This document shows positions 25,332-32,464 of a DNA stretch of 64,000 bases, one piece after another (position 1 is the stretch's first letter; every line of letters begins with the position of its first letter). The stretch comes from Enhygromyxa salina (lineage in GTDB: Bacteria; Myxococcota_A; Polyangia; Nannocystales; Nannocystaceae). Where the stretch lies: positions 1 to 64,000 of the forward strand of contig NZ_JMCC02000107.1 in the NCBI RefSeq assembly GCF_000737335.2, written 5' to 3'. The position numbers and the translations under genes are program-made. Below the pieces are notes generated by a model, which was not told where the DNA came from, did not search any database, and saw only the letters and a program-made list of their open reading frames with translations.

Positions 25332-26336
25332 TCAGCCCTCGTAGACCTCGGATTTGATCTTCTGAATGATCTTCGTATAGCTGGCCCCGATCGTCGCCGT
25401 GATGTCCGGGCCCGTGTACTTTCCGGTGCCCTTGCCCAGCGCAAACCGACAGACGCCGGCGACCGGAGCGGGATACACGTACGGCGCCTTCTTGCTTGGT
25501 GGCGCCCACGACAGGGTCAGGCCGTAGGAGCCGTGCTCGAAGCTGCCCGAGCCGCAGCCGTCGACGAACCACCCTTTGATGTTGGTGGGGTCCTTCGACA
25601 AGAAGCCCATGCTGACGCCAACCTCGACGCCCAGGGACGGATCCTTGGAGGTTGTGAGCCCGGCCGAGAAGCCCCCGGCGGTGAACACCGCGGACTTGTA
25701 CTTGTGCCGCACGTGGTTATCGAGCAGCTGCACGACGCCGACCGAGCCGCCGCCGCCCACAGCGACGTGACTGCCACTCAGGCCGACAGAGACGTCGACG
25801 GCCATGATGAAGCAGGTGCCGAACATCTTGTGACCCTTCACGATCGCCTTTTGGACGAGCTTGTGATCGAGCATCTCGAGCAGCCCCGTCTCGGCCTCGG
25901 AGAACTCTCCGTCGACGAGGACATCGCGCAGGCCCCCGATCACGTTGTCAGGACTCTTGCAGATCTCGTGGGTTGCCTCGCCGAGCAGCAGCACGATCTC
26001 GATGTACTCTTCGAGATACTTCCGATAGGCGTCTTGGTAGGCCGCCTGAATGGCATCCTGGGCTAGATCCTCGATCCAGTCGGCGCCCTGCTTGAACTTC
26101 TTCCCGGCGTACTTTACCGCCGACTTGTACTCGCCCGGGTTGTAGTCGAACGCCTCGTCGAGATCGCCCACTAGCGCCCCGGTCGCCGCGTTGTACTGCT
26201 TGCCGACGGACTTGCCGGCTGACTTGCCGACTGACTTAGAGGCGTCGTCGACGACCTTGCCCGCGTCCTTGGCCACATCCTCGGCCTTATCCACGGTCTT
26301 GTTCGCGGTCTTCTTCAGCTTCTTCCATTTTCCCAT
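25332..26336 (-). CDS. Unknown protein with Lys/Ala-rich amphipathic N-terminus and Gly-rich beta C-terminal domain
   Basis: 334 residues. Start ATG 26336 is fixed by an AGGAGG site 6 nt upstream (26343-26348); the longer frame to 26588 is upstream noise. Residues 1-55 are a Lys/Ala/Val/Asp-rich amphipathic helix with KTANKTVDKAEDVAKDAGK and SVGKSAGKSVGKQ repeats, reminiscent of LEA/apolipoprotein-like helices. Residues 60-150 are helical. The C-terminal half (about 165-330) is Gly/Ser/Val-rich beta structure (VDVSVGLSGSHVAVGGGGSV), ending in a Lys-rich helix. No signal peptide is evident. I do not recognise the family. It is transcribed divergently from the sigma factor gene. Confidence 0.7.
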   Translation of the reverse strand: MGKWKKLKKTANKTVDKAEDVAKDAGKVVDDASKSVGKSAGKSVGKQYNAATGALVGDLDEAFDYNPGEYKSAVKYAGKKFKQGADWIEDLAQDAIQAAYQDAYRKYLEEYIEIVLLLGEATHEICKSPDNVIGGLRDVLVDGEFSEAETGLLEMLDHKLVQKAIVKGHKMFGTCFIMAVDVSVGLSGSHVAVGGGGSVGVVQLLDNHVRHKYKSAVFTAGGFSAGLTTSKDPSLGVEVGVSMGFLSKDPTNIKGWFVDGCGSGSFEHGSYGLTLSWAPPSKKAPYVYPAPVAGVCRFALGKGTGKYTGPDITATIGASYTKIIQKIKSEVYEG

Positions 26337-26581
26337 TGTGTCCTCCTTGGCAATGTCGCCGTATTCGTGTGGAGCTTTGCATGGAACCTGTGGCTCTGCG
26401 GTGTCCGAAAATCGGACAGTCGATGGCCAGATTCGAGACAGCGTCGCGACGAATGGAACCGAGTCAGGAAGTCTCCATCGGAGCAGACGTCCGCCGAGAG
26501 CTCGGCTGATCTCCGAGATCTCTCGCTGTAGCGACTGGGACGTGGCCTTGCCCACGCGCGCGAACGGTTCCTGGCCGGTCC

Positions 26582-26620
26582 GGGGCAATTGAAGCGCTTC
26601 GATTGCGCTATCCTGCCCGC
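26582..26620 (+). promoter_or_regulatory. Promoter of the ECF-like sigma factor gene (copy 2 of the conserved motif)
   Basis: The conserved motif ggggcaattgaa-gcg-cttcgattgcgct ends in TATCCT at 26609-26614, exactly 6 nt before GTG 26621. The reuse of the block at 24603 suggests a specific promoter, possibly recognised by this sigma factor itself. That is inference. Confidence 0.5.
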
Positions 26621-27247
26621 GTGACCCCAGACGCCGCGCTCCTCGCAGCTTGGCGGGACGGTGATACCCGGGCCGGCTCGCAGCTGTTCGACCGGCACTA
26701 CGCCCGGCTCGCGCGCTTCTTCAAGAACAAGGTTGGCGATGAGATCTACGACCTGATCCAGCAGACCATGCTGACCTGCCTCGAGCGCTGCGATCAGCTG
26801 CGCGACGACGCCCGGTTCGCGCCGTTCTTGCTCGGCGTCGCCCGCAACGTGCTCCTTCACCACTACCGAACCCGCGCGCGCAAGCACGACAAGCTCGACT
26901 TCGACGTCAGCTCGGTCGCGGATCTGTTCGTGGGCGGCACGACGATCATCGCCCGACGCCAGCGTGATCGCGCGCTGCTCGAGGCGCTGCGGCGGCTGCC
27001 CGTCGAAGACCAGATCCTGCTCGAGCTCTACTACTGGGAGGAGCTCGGCGGGCCTGCGCTGGCCGAGCTCTACGCCGTCCCCGAGGGCACGATCCGCACG
27101 CGGCTCCGCAAGGCCCGGCAGGCGCTCGAGCAGGCGCTGGGGCGAGTGGGGCGCTCGCTCGGCGTCGCGCTGACCGACAGCGGCGACAACCTCGACGCAT
27201 GGGCACGCGAGATCCGGGCGCTGGTCGACGGCGCGGGCTCGGACTGA
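26621..27247 (+). CDS. Sigma-70 family RNA polymerase sigma factor (ECF-like)
   Basis: 208 residues from GTG 26621, chosen because a -10-like TATCCT ends 6 nt upstream; a TTG at 26603 would add six residues lying inside that motif. Region 2 (FDRHYARLARFFKNKVGDEI ... LIQQTMLTCLERC ... PFLLGVARNVLLHHYR) and region 4 (LLEALRRLPVEDQILLELYYWEE ... YAVPEGTIRTRLRKARQAL) are complete. The last 40 residues form an extra helical tail. The gene just downstream, overlapping by spacing, begins with a lipoprotein signal and is frameshifted, so no obvious anti-sigma factor is intact here. Confidence 0.92.
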   Translation: MTPDAALLAAWRDGDTRAGSQLFDRHYARLARFFKNKVGDEIYDLIQQTMLTCLERCDQLRDDARFAPFLLGVARNVLLHHYRTRARKHDKLDFDVSSVADLFVGGTTIIARRQRDRALLEALRRLPVEDQILLELYYWEELGGPALAELYAVPEGTIRTRLRKARQALEQALGRVGRSLGVALTDSGDNLDAWAREIRALVDGAGSD

Positions 27248-27263
27248 TCTGATGTTTTGCTTC

Positions 27264-27727
27264 ATGCTCCGGCCATCGCAACTGAGACCCCTGTGGCTCG
27301 CGCTCGCGCTCGCTGCCTCCCACGGCTGCGAGCGGCGACTTTGGGCAGCTGGACGGTCCCGGCCGACGTGCCACGAGGTGACGAAGGCCACTCGATCCTG
27401 GTCCACGCAGAAGCCTGCGCGCCCCACCTGCTCCACTACGATCCCGAGCACGGATGGAGCCTCGAGGCCCTGCCCGCGAGCGCGGAGCCACCCGAGACCA
27501 TGTGGCCCGACGAGCGAGGTGGGCTATGGGTTCGTGTCGGTGACGCGCTGTTGTATCGAGACACGGATGCTCGCTGGCACGACGTCGCGCCCCCCGAGAG
27601 CTGGTCGCCGGGGAGGCAGCTCGATGTCGCCAACGTGATGTTCTCGAATGACCTGCTGGTGATGGTTGGAGAGCCTGGGCTGCGGGTCGTGTTTGCGACC
27701 CAGGGGCCTGTCGACTCCGAGATGTAG
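27264..27727 (+). pseudogene. Frameshifted secreted lipoprotein gene downstream of the sigma factor
   Basis: From ATG 27264 the frame encodes a clean lipoprotein signal peptide (PLWLALALAASHGC). It then runs into unlikely sequence, while a second frame from about 27340 onward encodes a plausible soluble domain (SWTVPADVPRGDEGHSILVH, then LHYDPEHGWSLEALP, ending at the stop at 27725-27727). The two fit together with one frameshift near 27335-27345. A sequencing or assembly error would equally explain it. The domain (about 130 residues, Trp-rich with WVRVGDALLYR) is unrecognised. It starts 17 bp after the sigma factor stop and is probably co-transcribed. Confidence 0.6.
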
Positions 27728-27749
27728 CGTTCACTGACCGTTGGTGTAG

Positions 27750-27872
27750 TTTCCGCCCGTTCGCCAGCCATCGGCCGAGGTACGGGACCTCGATGACGAG
27801 ACGATCGCAGCAGACGCAGAGCGCTTCGCAGCACGCCGCCACGAGCCGAGCCCGCAGCCGGCGTTCGAATGA
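27750..27872 (+). pseudogene. 3-prime fragment of an unidentified gene
   Basis: An open stretch after a TAG encodes a 40-residue protein-like tail (RDLDDETIAADAERFAARRH near its middle) and stops at TGA 27870-27872. No start or upstream part exists. It is followed at once by a short relic of the gene at 27940. Confidence 0.4.
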
Positions 27873-28028
27873 CGCACGCCTGCCTGGCGATTGCAGGAGC
27901 TCACCCCCCAGCAGACCCCGGCAGCGCTAGGATCGGGACGTGAAGCAAGAGGCCATCGACTTCGGCATCGACGTGACCCTGCTCGAGGCTAACCTCGCAC
28001 GCACGCCTGCCCAGCGATTGCAGGAGCT
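27872..28028 (+). repeat. Direct repeat of 30 bp within broken-gene region
   Basis: 27872-27901 and 27999-28028 match at 28 of 30 positions (acgcacgcctgcc ... cgattgcaggagct). The second copy lies in the coding frame of the truncated gene at 27940 (RTPAQRLQEL), the first does not follow a start, so a partial duplication occurred. Confidence 0.6.
27928..27939 (+). promoter_or_regulatory. Putative -10 element 6 nt before a GTG start
   Basis: TAGGAT at 27928-27933, then 6 nt, then GTG 27940: the same geometry as at 9483, 26609 and 39399. Confidence 0.4.
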
Positions 28029-28143
28029 GGTGGCGATGAATCGTGTTGCAGCGGTCCCGCCTCAGCGGATCTGCACGCACATGAGCGCGGCGTTGTTGTT
28101 GGCGGGGACCGGGAAGTCGCCGAAGTCGCTGTCGCGGTCGTAG
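27940..28143 (+). pseudogene. Truncated gene, N-terminal 35 residues only
   Basis: The GTG at 27940 opens a frame that reads as real protein for about 35 residues (FGIDVTLLEANLARTPAQRL ... LVAMNR), a beginning I associate with small conserved proteins next to nucleotidyltransferase-type genes. After about position 28042 the frame enters the antisense of the repeat lipoprotein and loses protein character, ending at 28143. The 3-prime part has been replaced by the tail of the lipoprotein gene; a recombination junction near 28045-28090 is implied. Confidence 0.5.
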
Positions 28144-28973
28144 TAGACGTCGTAGATGCCGGGGATGACGTGGGTGGTGTACGACGCGCCGACCGTGTCG
28201 GCGAGGAAGAAGCGATCCTGGGTGACGGTGTCGACGAGGTAGATGACGGCGTCGTGGTCGTAGTCGTTGTGGGGGACGCCGGTGATCGAGGCCTCGCCGC
28301 TGACGCTGACGCCGTTGACGACGATGTCGAGCGAGGTCGACTGGGTGAGGTCGACGCCAGTCATGAGCTTGGCGTTGTTGTTGGCGGGGACCGGGAAGTC
28401 GCCGAAGTCGCTGTCGCGGTCGTAGTAGACGTCGTAGATGCCGGGGATGACGTGGGTGGTGTACGACGCGCCGACCGTGTCGGCGAGGAAGAAGCGATCC
28501 TGGGTGACGGTGTCGACGAGGTAGATGACGGCGTCGTGGTCGTAGTCGTTGTGGGGAACGCCGGTGATCGTGGCCTCGCCGTTGACGCTGACGCTGGGTA
28601 TGACGAAGTCGAGGTCTTGCGGGTCGACGAACGGGCAGGCGATGCACTCGAGGGCGTCGGGGAGGTAGCCTGGATCGCACGCACAGGTCGCTTCGCCTGC
28701 GACGACGACGCAGTCGCCATGGCCGGAGCAGTCGACGTCTGCGCAAGGATCCGAGTCGCCGTCGCCGTCACCGGGGTCGCCGTCGCCGTCACCTGGGTCG
28801 CCGTCGCCGTCACCTGAGTCGCCCGTGTCGCTGTCACCGTCGCCACTCTCGAATCCGGCCTCGCCGAGGCTAGCGAATTGGCTCGTGTTCGCGCCGTCGT
28901 CACCTCCGCAGGCCGAAGCTCCGAGTGTGCAGAGCAAGAGAACGGGTAGGACGTCAGTGCGCCTGGGTGTCAT
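28062..28973 (-). CDS. Lipoprotein with GD/SD-rich linker, EGF-like module and two near-identical 94-residue repeats; 3-prime end probably truncated
   Basis: 303 residues. Lipoprotein signal ending LGASAC, then a Gly/Asp-rich linker (about 45-75, the gacggtgac-type repeats typical of this genome), then an EGF-like module (CADVDCSGHGDCVV ... CDPGY). Two repeats follow with a 282-bp period: the DNA at 28091-28274 and 28373-28556 looks identical. Each encodes ITGVPHNDYDHDAVIYLVDT and a VIPGIYDVYYDRDSDFGDFP segment, probably a beta-sandwich stalk module. The second repeat breaks off after NNNAALM and gains a novel CVQIR tail, consistent with deletion of further repeats. A TACTCT hexamer lies 9 nt before the ATG. 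Confidence 0.75.
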   Translation of the reverse strand: MTPRRTDVLPVLLLCTLGASACGGDDGANTSQFASLGEAGFESGDGDSDTGDSGDGDGDPGDGDGDPGDGDGDSDPCADVDCSGHGDCVVVAGEATCACDPGYLPDALECIACPFVDPQDLDFVIPSVSVNGEATITGVPHNDYDHDAVIYLVDTVTQDRFFLADTVGASYTTHVIPGIYDVYYDRDSDFGDFPVPANNNAKLMTGVDLTQSTSLDIVVNGVSVSGEASITGVPHNDYDHDAVIYLVDTVTQDRFFLADTVGASYTTHVIPGIYDVYYDRDSDFGDFPVPANNNAALMCVQIR

Positions 28974-28988
28974 GTGGCGGCGAGAGTA

Positions 28989-29093
28989 TCAGCCTCCGTC
29001 GAAGTCGTCGTCTTCGTCGAGCACCCCGGACACGTCGACCTCGGGCTCGATCTCATCGTTTTCGCGCATCTGCTCGAAAGACGACGAGTCCAT
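28989..29093 (-). CDS. Possible 34-residue acidic micro-protein
   Basis: ATG 29093 preceded by a GGGGAG-like site opens a frame of 34 codons beginning MDSSSFEQMRENDEIEPEVD and ending in an Asp/Glu/Gly cluster before TGA. Amino-acid use is protein-like and the stop lies 15 bp before the start of the repeat lipoprotein. No family is recognised. It may be a true small gene or chance. Confidence 0.4.
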   Translation of the reverse strand: MDSSSFEQMRENDEIEPEVDVSGVLDEDDDFDGG

Positions 29094-29141
29094 GGGGTTG
29101 CTCCCCGTCGGCGCAGCCCGTAATAATCCCCCGGCTTGCGG

Positions 29142-29441
29142 GTGTATCTCTCAGCGGTGGTCTGGCTCGCGTGTCTGCTGTGCATGGCGATCCCGCTGAG
29201 GGCCAACGTGCTCGGCGCCGAGGACGCGCCGCTGGTGACCAGCGAGCAGGACGCTGGAGAAGAGCCGAAGGACACCGCGGAGCGCGTCGCGAGCGAGGAC
29301 GACGATGACCTTCCCCTCGAACGGAAGATCGTCGCCGCCGTCGCCAAGACGCCCGCGCACAAGTTCTCCATGAGCGACCCGCCGCTCGGGCTTGGCCATG
29401 ACCGGCCACCCTTTCGTCCGCCTCGAGCCGCGCACACCTGA
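29142..29441 (+). CDS. Small secreted hypothetical protein
   Basis: About 99 residues from GTG 29142 (TTG 29136 is equally in frame). Residues 1-22 form a signal peptide (VYLSAVVWLACLLCMAIPLR), then an acidic region (DAGEEPKDTAERVASEDDDD) and a Pro/Arg tail. No family recognised and no strong start signal; composition of the opposite strand is less protein-like. Confidence 0.45.
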   Translation: MYLSAVVWLACLLCMAIPLRANVLGAEDAPLVTSEQDAGEEPKDTAERVASEDDDDLPLERKIVAAVAKTPAHKFSMSDPPLGLGHDRPPFRPPRAAHT

Positions 29442-29600
29442 TTGGCTCGCCGACGCGCGGGATCATCTTTGTTCTCGATCGCGTCGCCGAGTCCCCAACC
29501 CTTGGCCCGAGCGTCGCTCGGCGGTTCCGAGGAGGGGGGGAGCTCGAGTGAGTCGTAGCGCATGGCCTTCGTGGCCCTGCGATCGCCAACGCGTGTGAAT

Positions 29601-29606
29601 GGAGGA
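29601..29606 (+). promoter_or_regulatory. Ribosome binding site fixing the SLC4 transporter start
   Basis: GGAGGAG lies about 8 nt before ATG 29616. This is one of the few strong Shine-Dalgarno sequences in the window and rules out the upstream in-frame start at 29562. Confidence 0.6.
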
Positions 29607-29615
29607 GCAAATACA

Positions 29616-31196
29616 ATGGCAAAAGATCAATTGGACCTGAGTGAAGACGATGGCATGACCCGAACGGGGCGCCTCGCGGGCGGGCTGCGCAACGACCTGC
29701 GCCGCCGCTTGCCCCACTACCTGAGTGACTGGCGCGACGGGCTGCACCCCAAGGTCGCCGGCTCGACGCTGTTTCTGTTCTTCGCCTGCCTCGCCAACGC
29801 GATCGCGTTTGGCGGTCTGACCGGGCTGGTCACGGGCGGCGAGATCGGGACCCTCGAGATGATCGTCGCCACGGCGGCGGGCGGGATCGCGTTTGCCCTG
29901 TTCTCGGGGCAGCCGCTGACGATCCTCGGCGGCACCGGGCCAATCGTGATCTTCACGGGGCTGCTGTACACGACCTGCGGTCAGCTCGGGCTGCCGTTCT
30001 TGCCGGTCTACGCGTGGGTCGGGCTGTGGTCCGGGCTGATCTTGCTGCTGTTGGCGATCACGGACGCCAGCTTCCTGATGCGCTATTTCACGCGCTTCAC
30101 CGATGAAATCTTCGCCGCGCTGATCGCCGTGATCTTCATCGTCGAAGCCGTGAAGTCCGTGGTCGTGGCCTTCACAGACGAGGGCTCGCTCGTCGCAACG
30201 GGGCTGCTCTCGCTGATCTTGGCGGTGGGCACCTACCTGATCGCGCGCAGCCTCAAGGGCTTCCTTCACACGCCCTTCCTTCACCGGCGCGTGCGTGAGC
30301 TGGTGTCGGACTTTGGTCCGGCCCTGGCGATCGGTGTGATGACCGGCTTCGCGCTGCTGTTCCCCTACGTCGAGCTCGAGGTCGCCGCGATCCCCGAGAC
30401 CCTGTCAACGACGACGGGTCGGCCATGGCAGGTCGATCTGTTGGCGCTCCCGACCTGGGCGATCTTCGCAGCGGTGGGGCCGGCGATCCTCGCCACGATC
30501 CTGCTGTTTTTGGATCAGAACATCTCGACCCGCCTCGTCAACGCCAAGAGCCACAAGCTGAAGAAGGGCCCGGGCTTCCACCTCGATCTCGCGGTCGTCG
30601 GCGTGATCACGGGCGTGTGCTCGATCTTCGGGTTGCCGTGGATCGTCGCGGCCACCGTACATGCCCTCAACCACGTCAAGAGCCTCGCAACCACGGAGAT
30701 CGTCGCCGACGGCGGCGCCATCAGCGAGCGCATCGTGTCGGTCCGCGAGAACCGGGTCTCACCCTTCATGATCCACGTGCTGATCGCCGGCTCGATCCTG
30801 ATCCTGCCGTTGATCAAGCTGATCCCGATGCCGGTGCTGTTCGGGCTGTTCCTCTACATGGGCTTTGCGACCCTCACGGGCAACGAGCTGGCTGACCGCG
30901 CCGTGTTGTGGTTCACCGACAGGAATCTCTACCCCGAGACCCACTACTTGCGCCGGGTCTCGCGTCGCAAGATCCACCTGTTCACGATTATCCAGCTCGG
31001 TGGCTTGGTCGCGCTGTGGGTGCTCAAGACCAGCCCGCTCGGGCTGTTGTTTCCGATCTTGATCGCGCTGCTCGTGCCGCTGCGGCTGGCGCTGAAGCGG
31101 TGGTTCACCGACGACGAGCTCGAGGCGCTCGATGGCGAAGAAACCGCCGAGGACGTCGAGATCGATCACATGCTCGCGGGCGACCTCCACGCCTGA
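29616..31196 (+). CDS. SLC4-family (band 3-like) bicarbonate/anion transporter
   Basis: 526 residues with 10-14 hydrophobic helices. It matches the membrane domain of eukaryotic anion exchangers and Na/HCO3 cotransporters: FFACLANAIAFGGL early on, GTGPIVIFTGLLY, LLFLDQNISTRLVN with KSHKLKKGPGFHLDL directly after it, and GLPWIVAATVHALNHVKSL. It lacks the large cytosolic N-terminal domain of animal members, as expected for bacterial/plant Bor1-like forms. It probably moves bicarbonate, borate or another anion across the inner membrane; substrate unknown. It stands alone and is followed by strong hairpins. Confidence 0.88.
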   Translation: MAKDQLDLSEDDGMTRTGRLAGGLRNDLRRRLPHYLSDWRDGLHPKVAGSTLFLFFACLANAIAFGGLTGLVTGGEIGTLEMIVATAAGGIAFALFSGQPLTILGGTGPIVIFTGLLYTTCGQLGLPFLPVYAWVGLWSGLILLLLAITDASFLMRYFTRFTDEIFAALIAVIFIVEAVKSVVVAFTDEGSLVATGLLSLILAVGTYLIARSLKGFLHTPFLHRRVRELVSDFGPALAIGVMTGFALLFPYVELEVAAIPETLSTTTGRPWQVDLLALPTWAIFAAVGPAILATILLFLDQNISTRLVNAKSHKLKKGPGFHLDLAVVGVITGVCSIFGLPWIVAATVHALNHVKSLATTEIVADGGAISERIVSVRENRVSPFMIHVLIAGSILILPLIKLIPMPVLFGLFLYMGFATLTGNELADRAVLWFTDRNLYPETHYLRRVSRRKIHLFTIIQLGGLVALWVLKTSPLGLLFPILIALLVPLRLALKRWFTDDELEALDGEETAEDVEIDHMLAGDLHA

Positions 31197-31212
31197 CCCG
31201 CCGGGCTCGGGT

Positions 31213-31263
31213 CTAGCCCCAAATCAAGCGCTGAATTGGAAAAGGTGAGTGATTTGGGGCTAG
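31213..31263. terminator. Perfect 14-bp inverted repeat after the transporter gene
   Basis: CTAGCCCCAAATCA at 31213-31226 pairs with TGATTTGGGGCTAG at 31250-31263 across a 23-nt loop. It lies 17 bp past the transporter stop. It could act as terminator or be part of the surrounding palindromic element. Confidence 0.55.
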
Positions 31264-31318
31264 TACGAGCCGACAGGCGAGCGTTTGGGGTGAGCGAAGG
31301 GGGCTCCGCCGCCGAAGC

Positions 31319-31342
31319 GAGGGGGCTTTTGAAAGCCCCCTT
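31319..31342. terminator. Strong hairpin agggggcttt-tg-aaagccccct
   Basis: AGGGGGCTTT and AAAGCCCCCT arms separated by two bases. It lies between the convergent transporter (+) and the small minus-strand gene, where a bidirectional terminator is expected. Confidence 0.6.
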
Positions 31343-31392
31343 GAAGACATAGTAGGCCCGAGTCGAGCGCGCAGCGCTTGATTCGGGTCTAG

Positions 31393-31686
31393 CTAGCCAT
31401 CCGTTGGCTTGACGCGGGCTCGGCCGTCGCGCTTGCCGTCGAGCTCGTCGACCTCTTGGACCAGCCGAGCGAGGGTCTCGCGGTTCATGAGGCCTTGGTT
31501 CTCGAGGTAGAGGAACATGGCCTCGAGCACCAGCTCGGTGCGATCGAGCCGCTGCGTCGTTGCCTGCAGCTCGCGGCCGAGGCGGCCAATGTTGTCGGCG
31601 TCCAGCTCGGCGTCCAGGCGCAAGGTGTCGATGTCTTCGCGCTGACGGTACTCGCTGTCGAACAGGTGGGTGAACAAGCCGGCCAT
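31393..31686 (-). CDS. Small conserved-looking coiled-coil protein
   Basis: 97 residues from ATG 31686 (TACGCT 7 nt upstream). Mostly helical with heptad-like spacing (DTLRLDAELDADNIGRLGRE, then LEAMFLYLENQGLMNRETLA). The C-terminal 50 residues resemble a short helical repeat found in hypothetical proteins. No signal peptide or membrane segment. Function unknown. Confidence 0.65.
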   Translation of the reverse strand: MAGLFTHLFDSEYRQREDIDTLRLDAELDADNIGRLGRELQATTQRLDRTELVLEAMFLYLENQGLMNRETLARLVQEVDELDGKRDGRARVKPTDG

Positions 31687-31771
31687 GGGCGGGAGCGTAC
31701 CACCCGCGGCCTTGCTGCCAACGCGCCCCACAGGCTCAAACCCCGCGGGCGCGTTGGCCTCGCTACGTTGA

Positions 31772-32257
31772 CTATTGCAGGGTCACCGTCCCGGATCCGT
31801 AGAACTCGGAGAAGCCGCCAAACCAGTCCCGCCCGATCAACAGATCGGCCGACTCGACCTTCGTGCTGCCGGGCTGGCAGACCGGGTTTGACAGCTCGTA
31901 GAAGTAGCCCTGGTTCGGGCTGTCCCAGGCGATCGACGTGGTCGACGACTCGAACTGGTAGAGCGTGTCCGTGAGCGTGAGCAGGCCCGGAGACGCCCAC
32001 CCGCCGTACCACCCCGGAGCCATCGTGGTCACCGTCGCCCGGCCTTGGTCGAACTCGATGCTGATCGAGCTGCCATTCGGATCGACCTCGTTGGTGCCTT
32101 CGAACAGCGCGTCTTCGTTGGTACCGATCCAGTCCGCCGCGGAGCTACCGCAAGCGCGGGCCTCGACGGTCGAGGACGCCAGCAACACGAGGCTGCCGAG
32201 CGCGAGGGCGATGAAGGCACGAGGCCGGCGATTCTGAACATTGAGTGCGTGATTCAT
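31772..32257 (-). CDS. Small secreted beta-rich protein under a tetranucleotide-repeat promoter region
   Basis: 161 residues. Signal peptide (FIALALGSLVLLASSTVEAR, cleavage near ARA-C). The mature part of about 125 residues is beta-rich with two possible disulfides (Cys36 and Cys128 visible) and many Trp/Gly/Ser, ending in a G-T-V-T-L pattern. No family recognised. Fourteen bases upstream of its ATG lies a pure 13-copy TTTG repeat (CAAA on the coding strand), which would lie in its leader or core promoter. Confidence 0.7.
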   Translation of the reverse strand: MNHALNVQNRRPRAFIALALGSLVLLASSTVEARACGSSAADWIGTNEDALFEGTNEVDPNGSSISIEFDQGRATVTTMAPGWYGGWASPGLLTLTDTLYQFESSTTSIAWDSPNQGYFYELSNPVCQPGSTKVESADLLIGRDWFGGFSEFYGSGTVTLQ

Positions 32258-32270
32258 GTGTGTCTTGTTG

Positions 32271-32322
32271 TTTGTTTGTTTGTTTGTTTGTTTGTTTGTT
32301 TGTTTGTTTGTTTGTTTGTTTG
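32271..32322. repeat. (TTTG)13 simple sequence repeat
   Basis: Thirteen perfect copies of TTTG, 52 bp, between 32271 and 32322, a low-GC tract in high-GC DNA. It lies between the start of the small secreted protein and any upstream promoter, a position in which repeat-length change could alter expression. Confidence 0.9.
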
Positions 32323-32464
32323 GAGGCGTGAGTCTAAACGGGGGTCCTGCCGCGGCATGACTCGCTCCTCGGGGAGTGAGCTCGTCAGCACTTGCTCGAG
32401 TTCGATACCGTTGATTGTCTGGTCTCGAGCGTCATCGGTTTAGAGTCACGATGAAGCCCGATCG

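Larger units (their letters stand above)
31213..31392. repeat. 180-bp nested palindromic element
   Basis: The outer ends are also inverted repeats: 31213-31233 pairs with 31372-31392 at 19 of 21 positions (ctagccccaaatcaagcgctg against its complement). The left end thus can pair with two partners. Inside is a third hairpin (31319-31342). The end lies on the stop codon of the minus-strand gene at 31393. It has the look of a MITE or REP-like element. Confidence 0.55.

Noticed and set aside
28170..28817. Plus-strand Val/Asp-rich repetitive frame
   Set aside because: It is the antisense of the repeat lipoprotein; the minus strand encodes signal peptide and EGF module.
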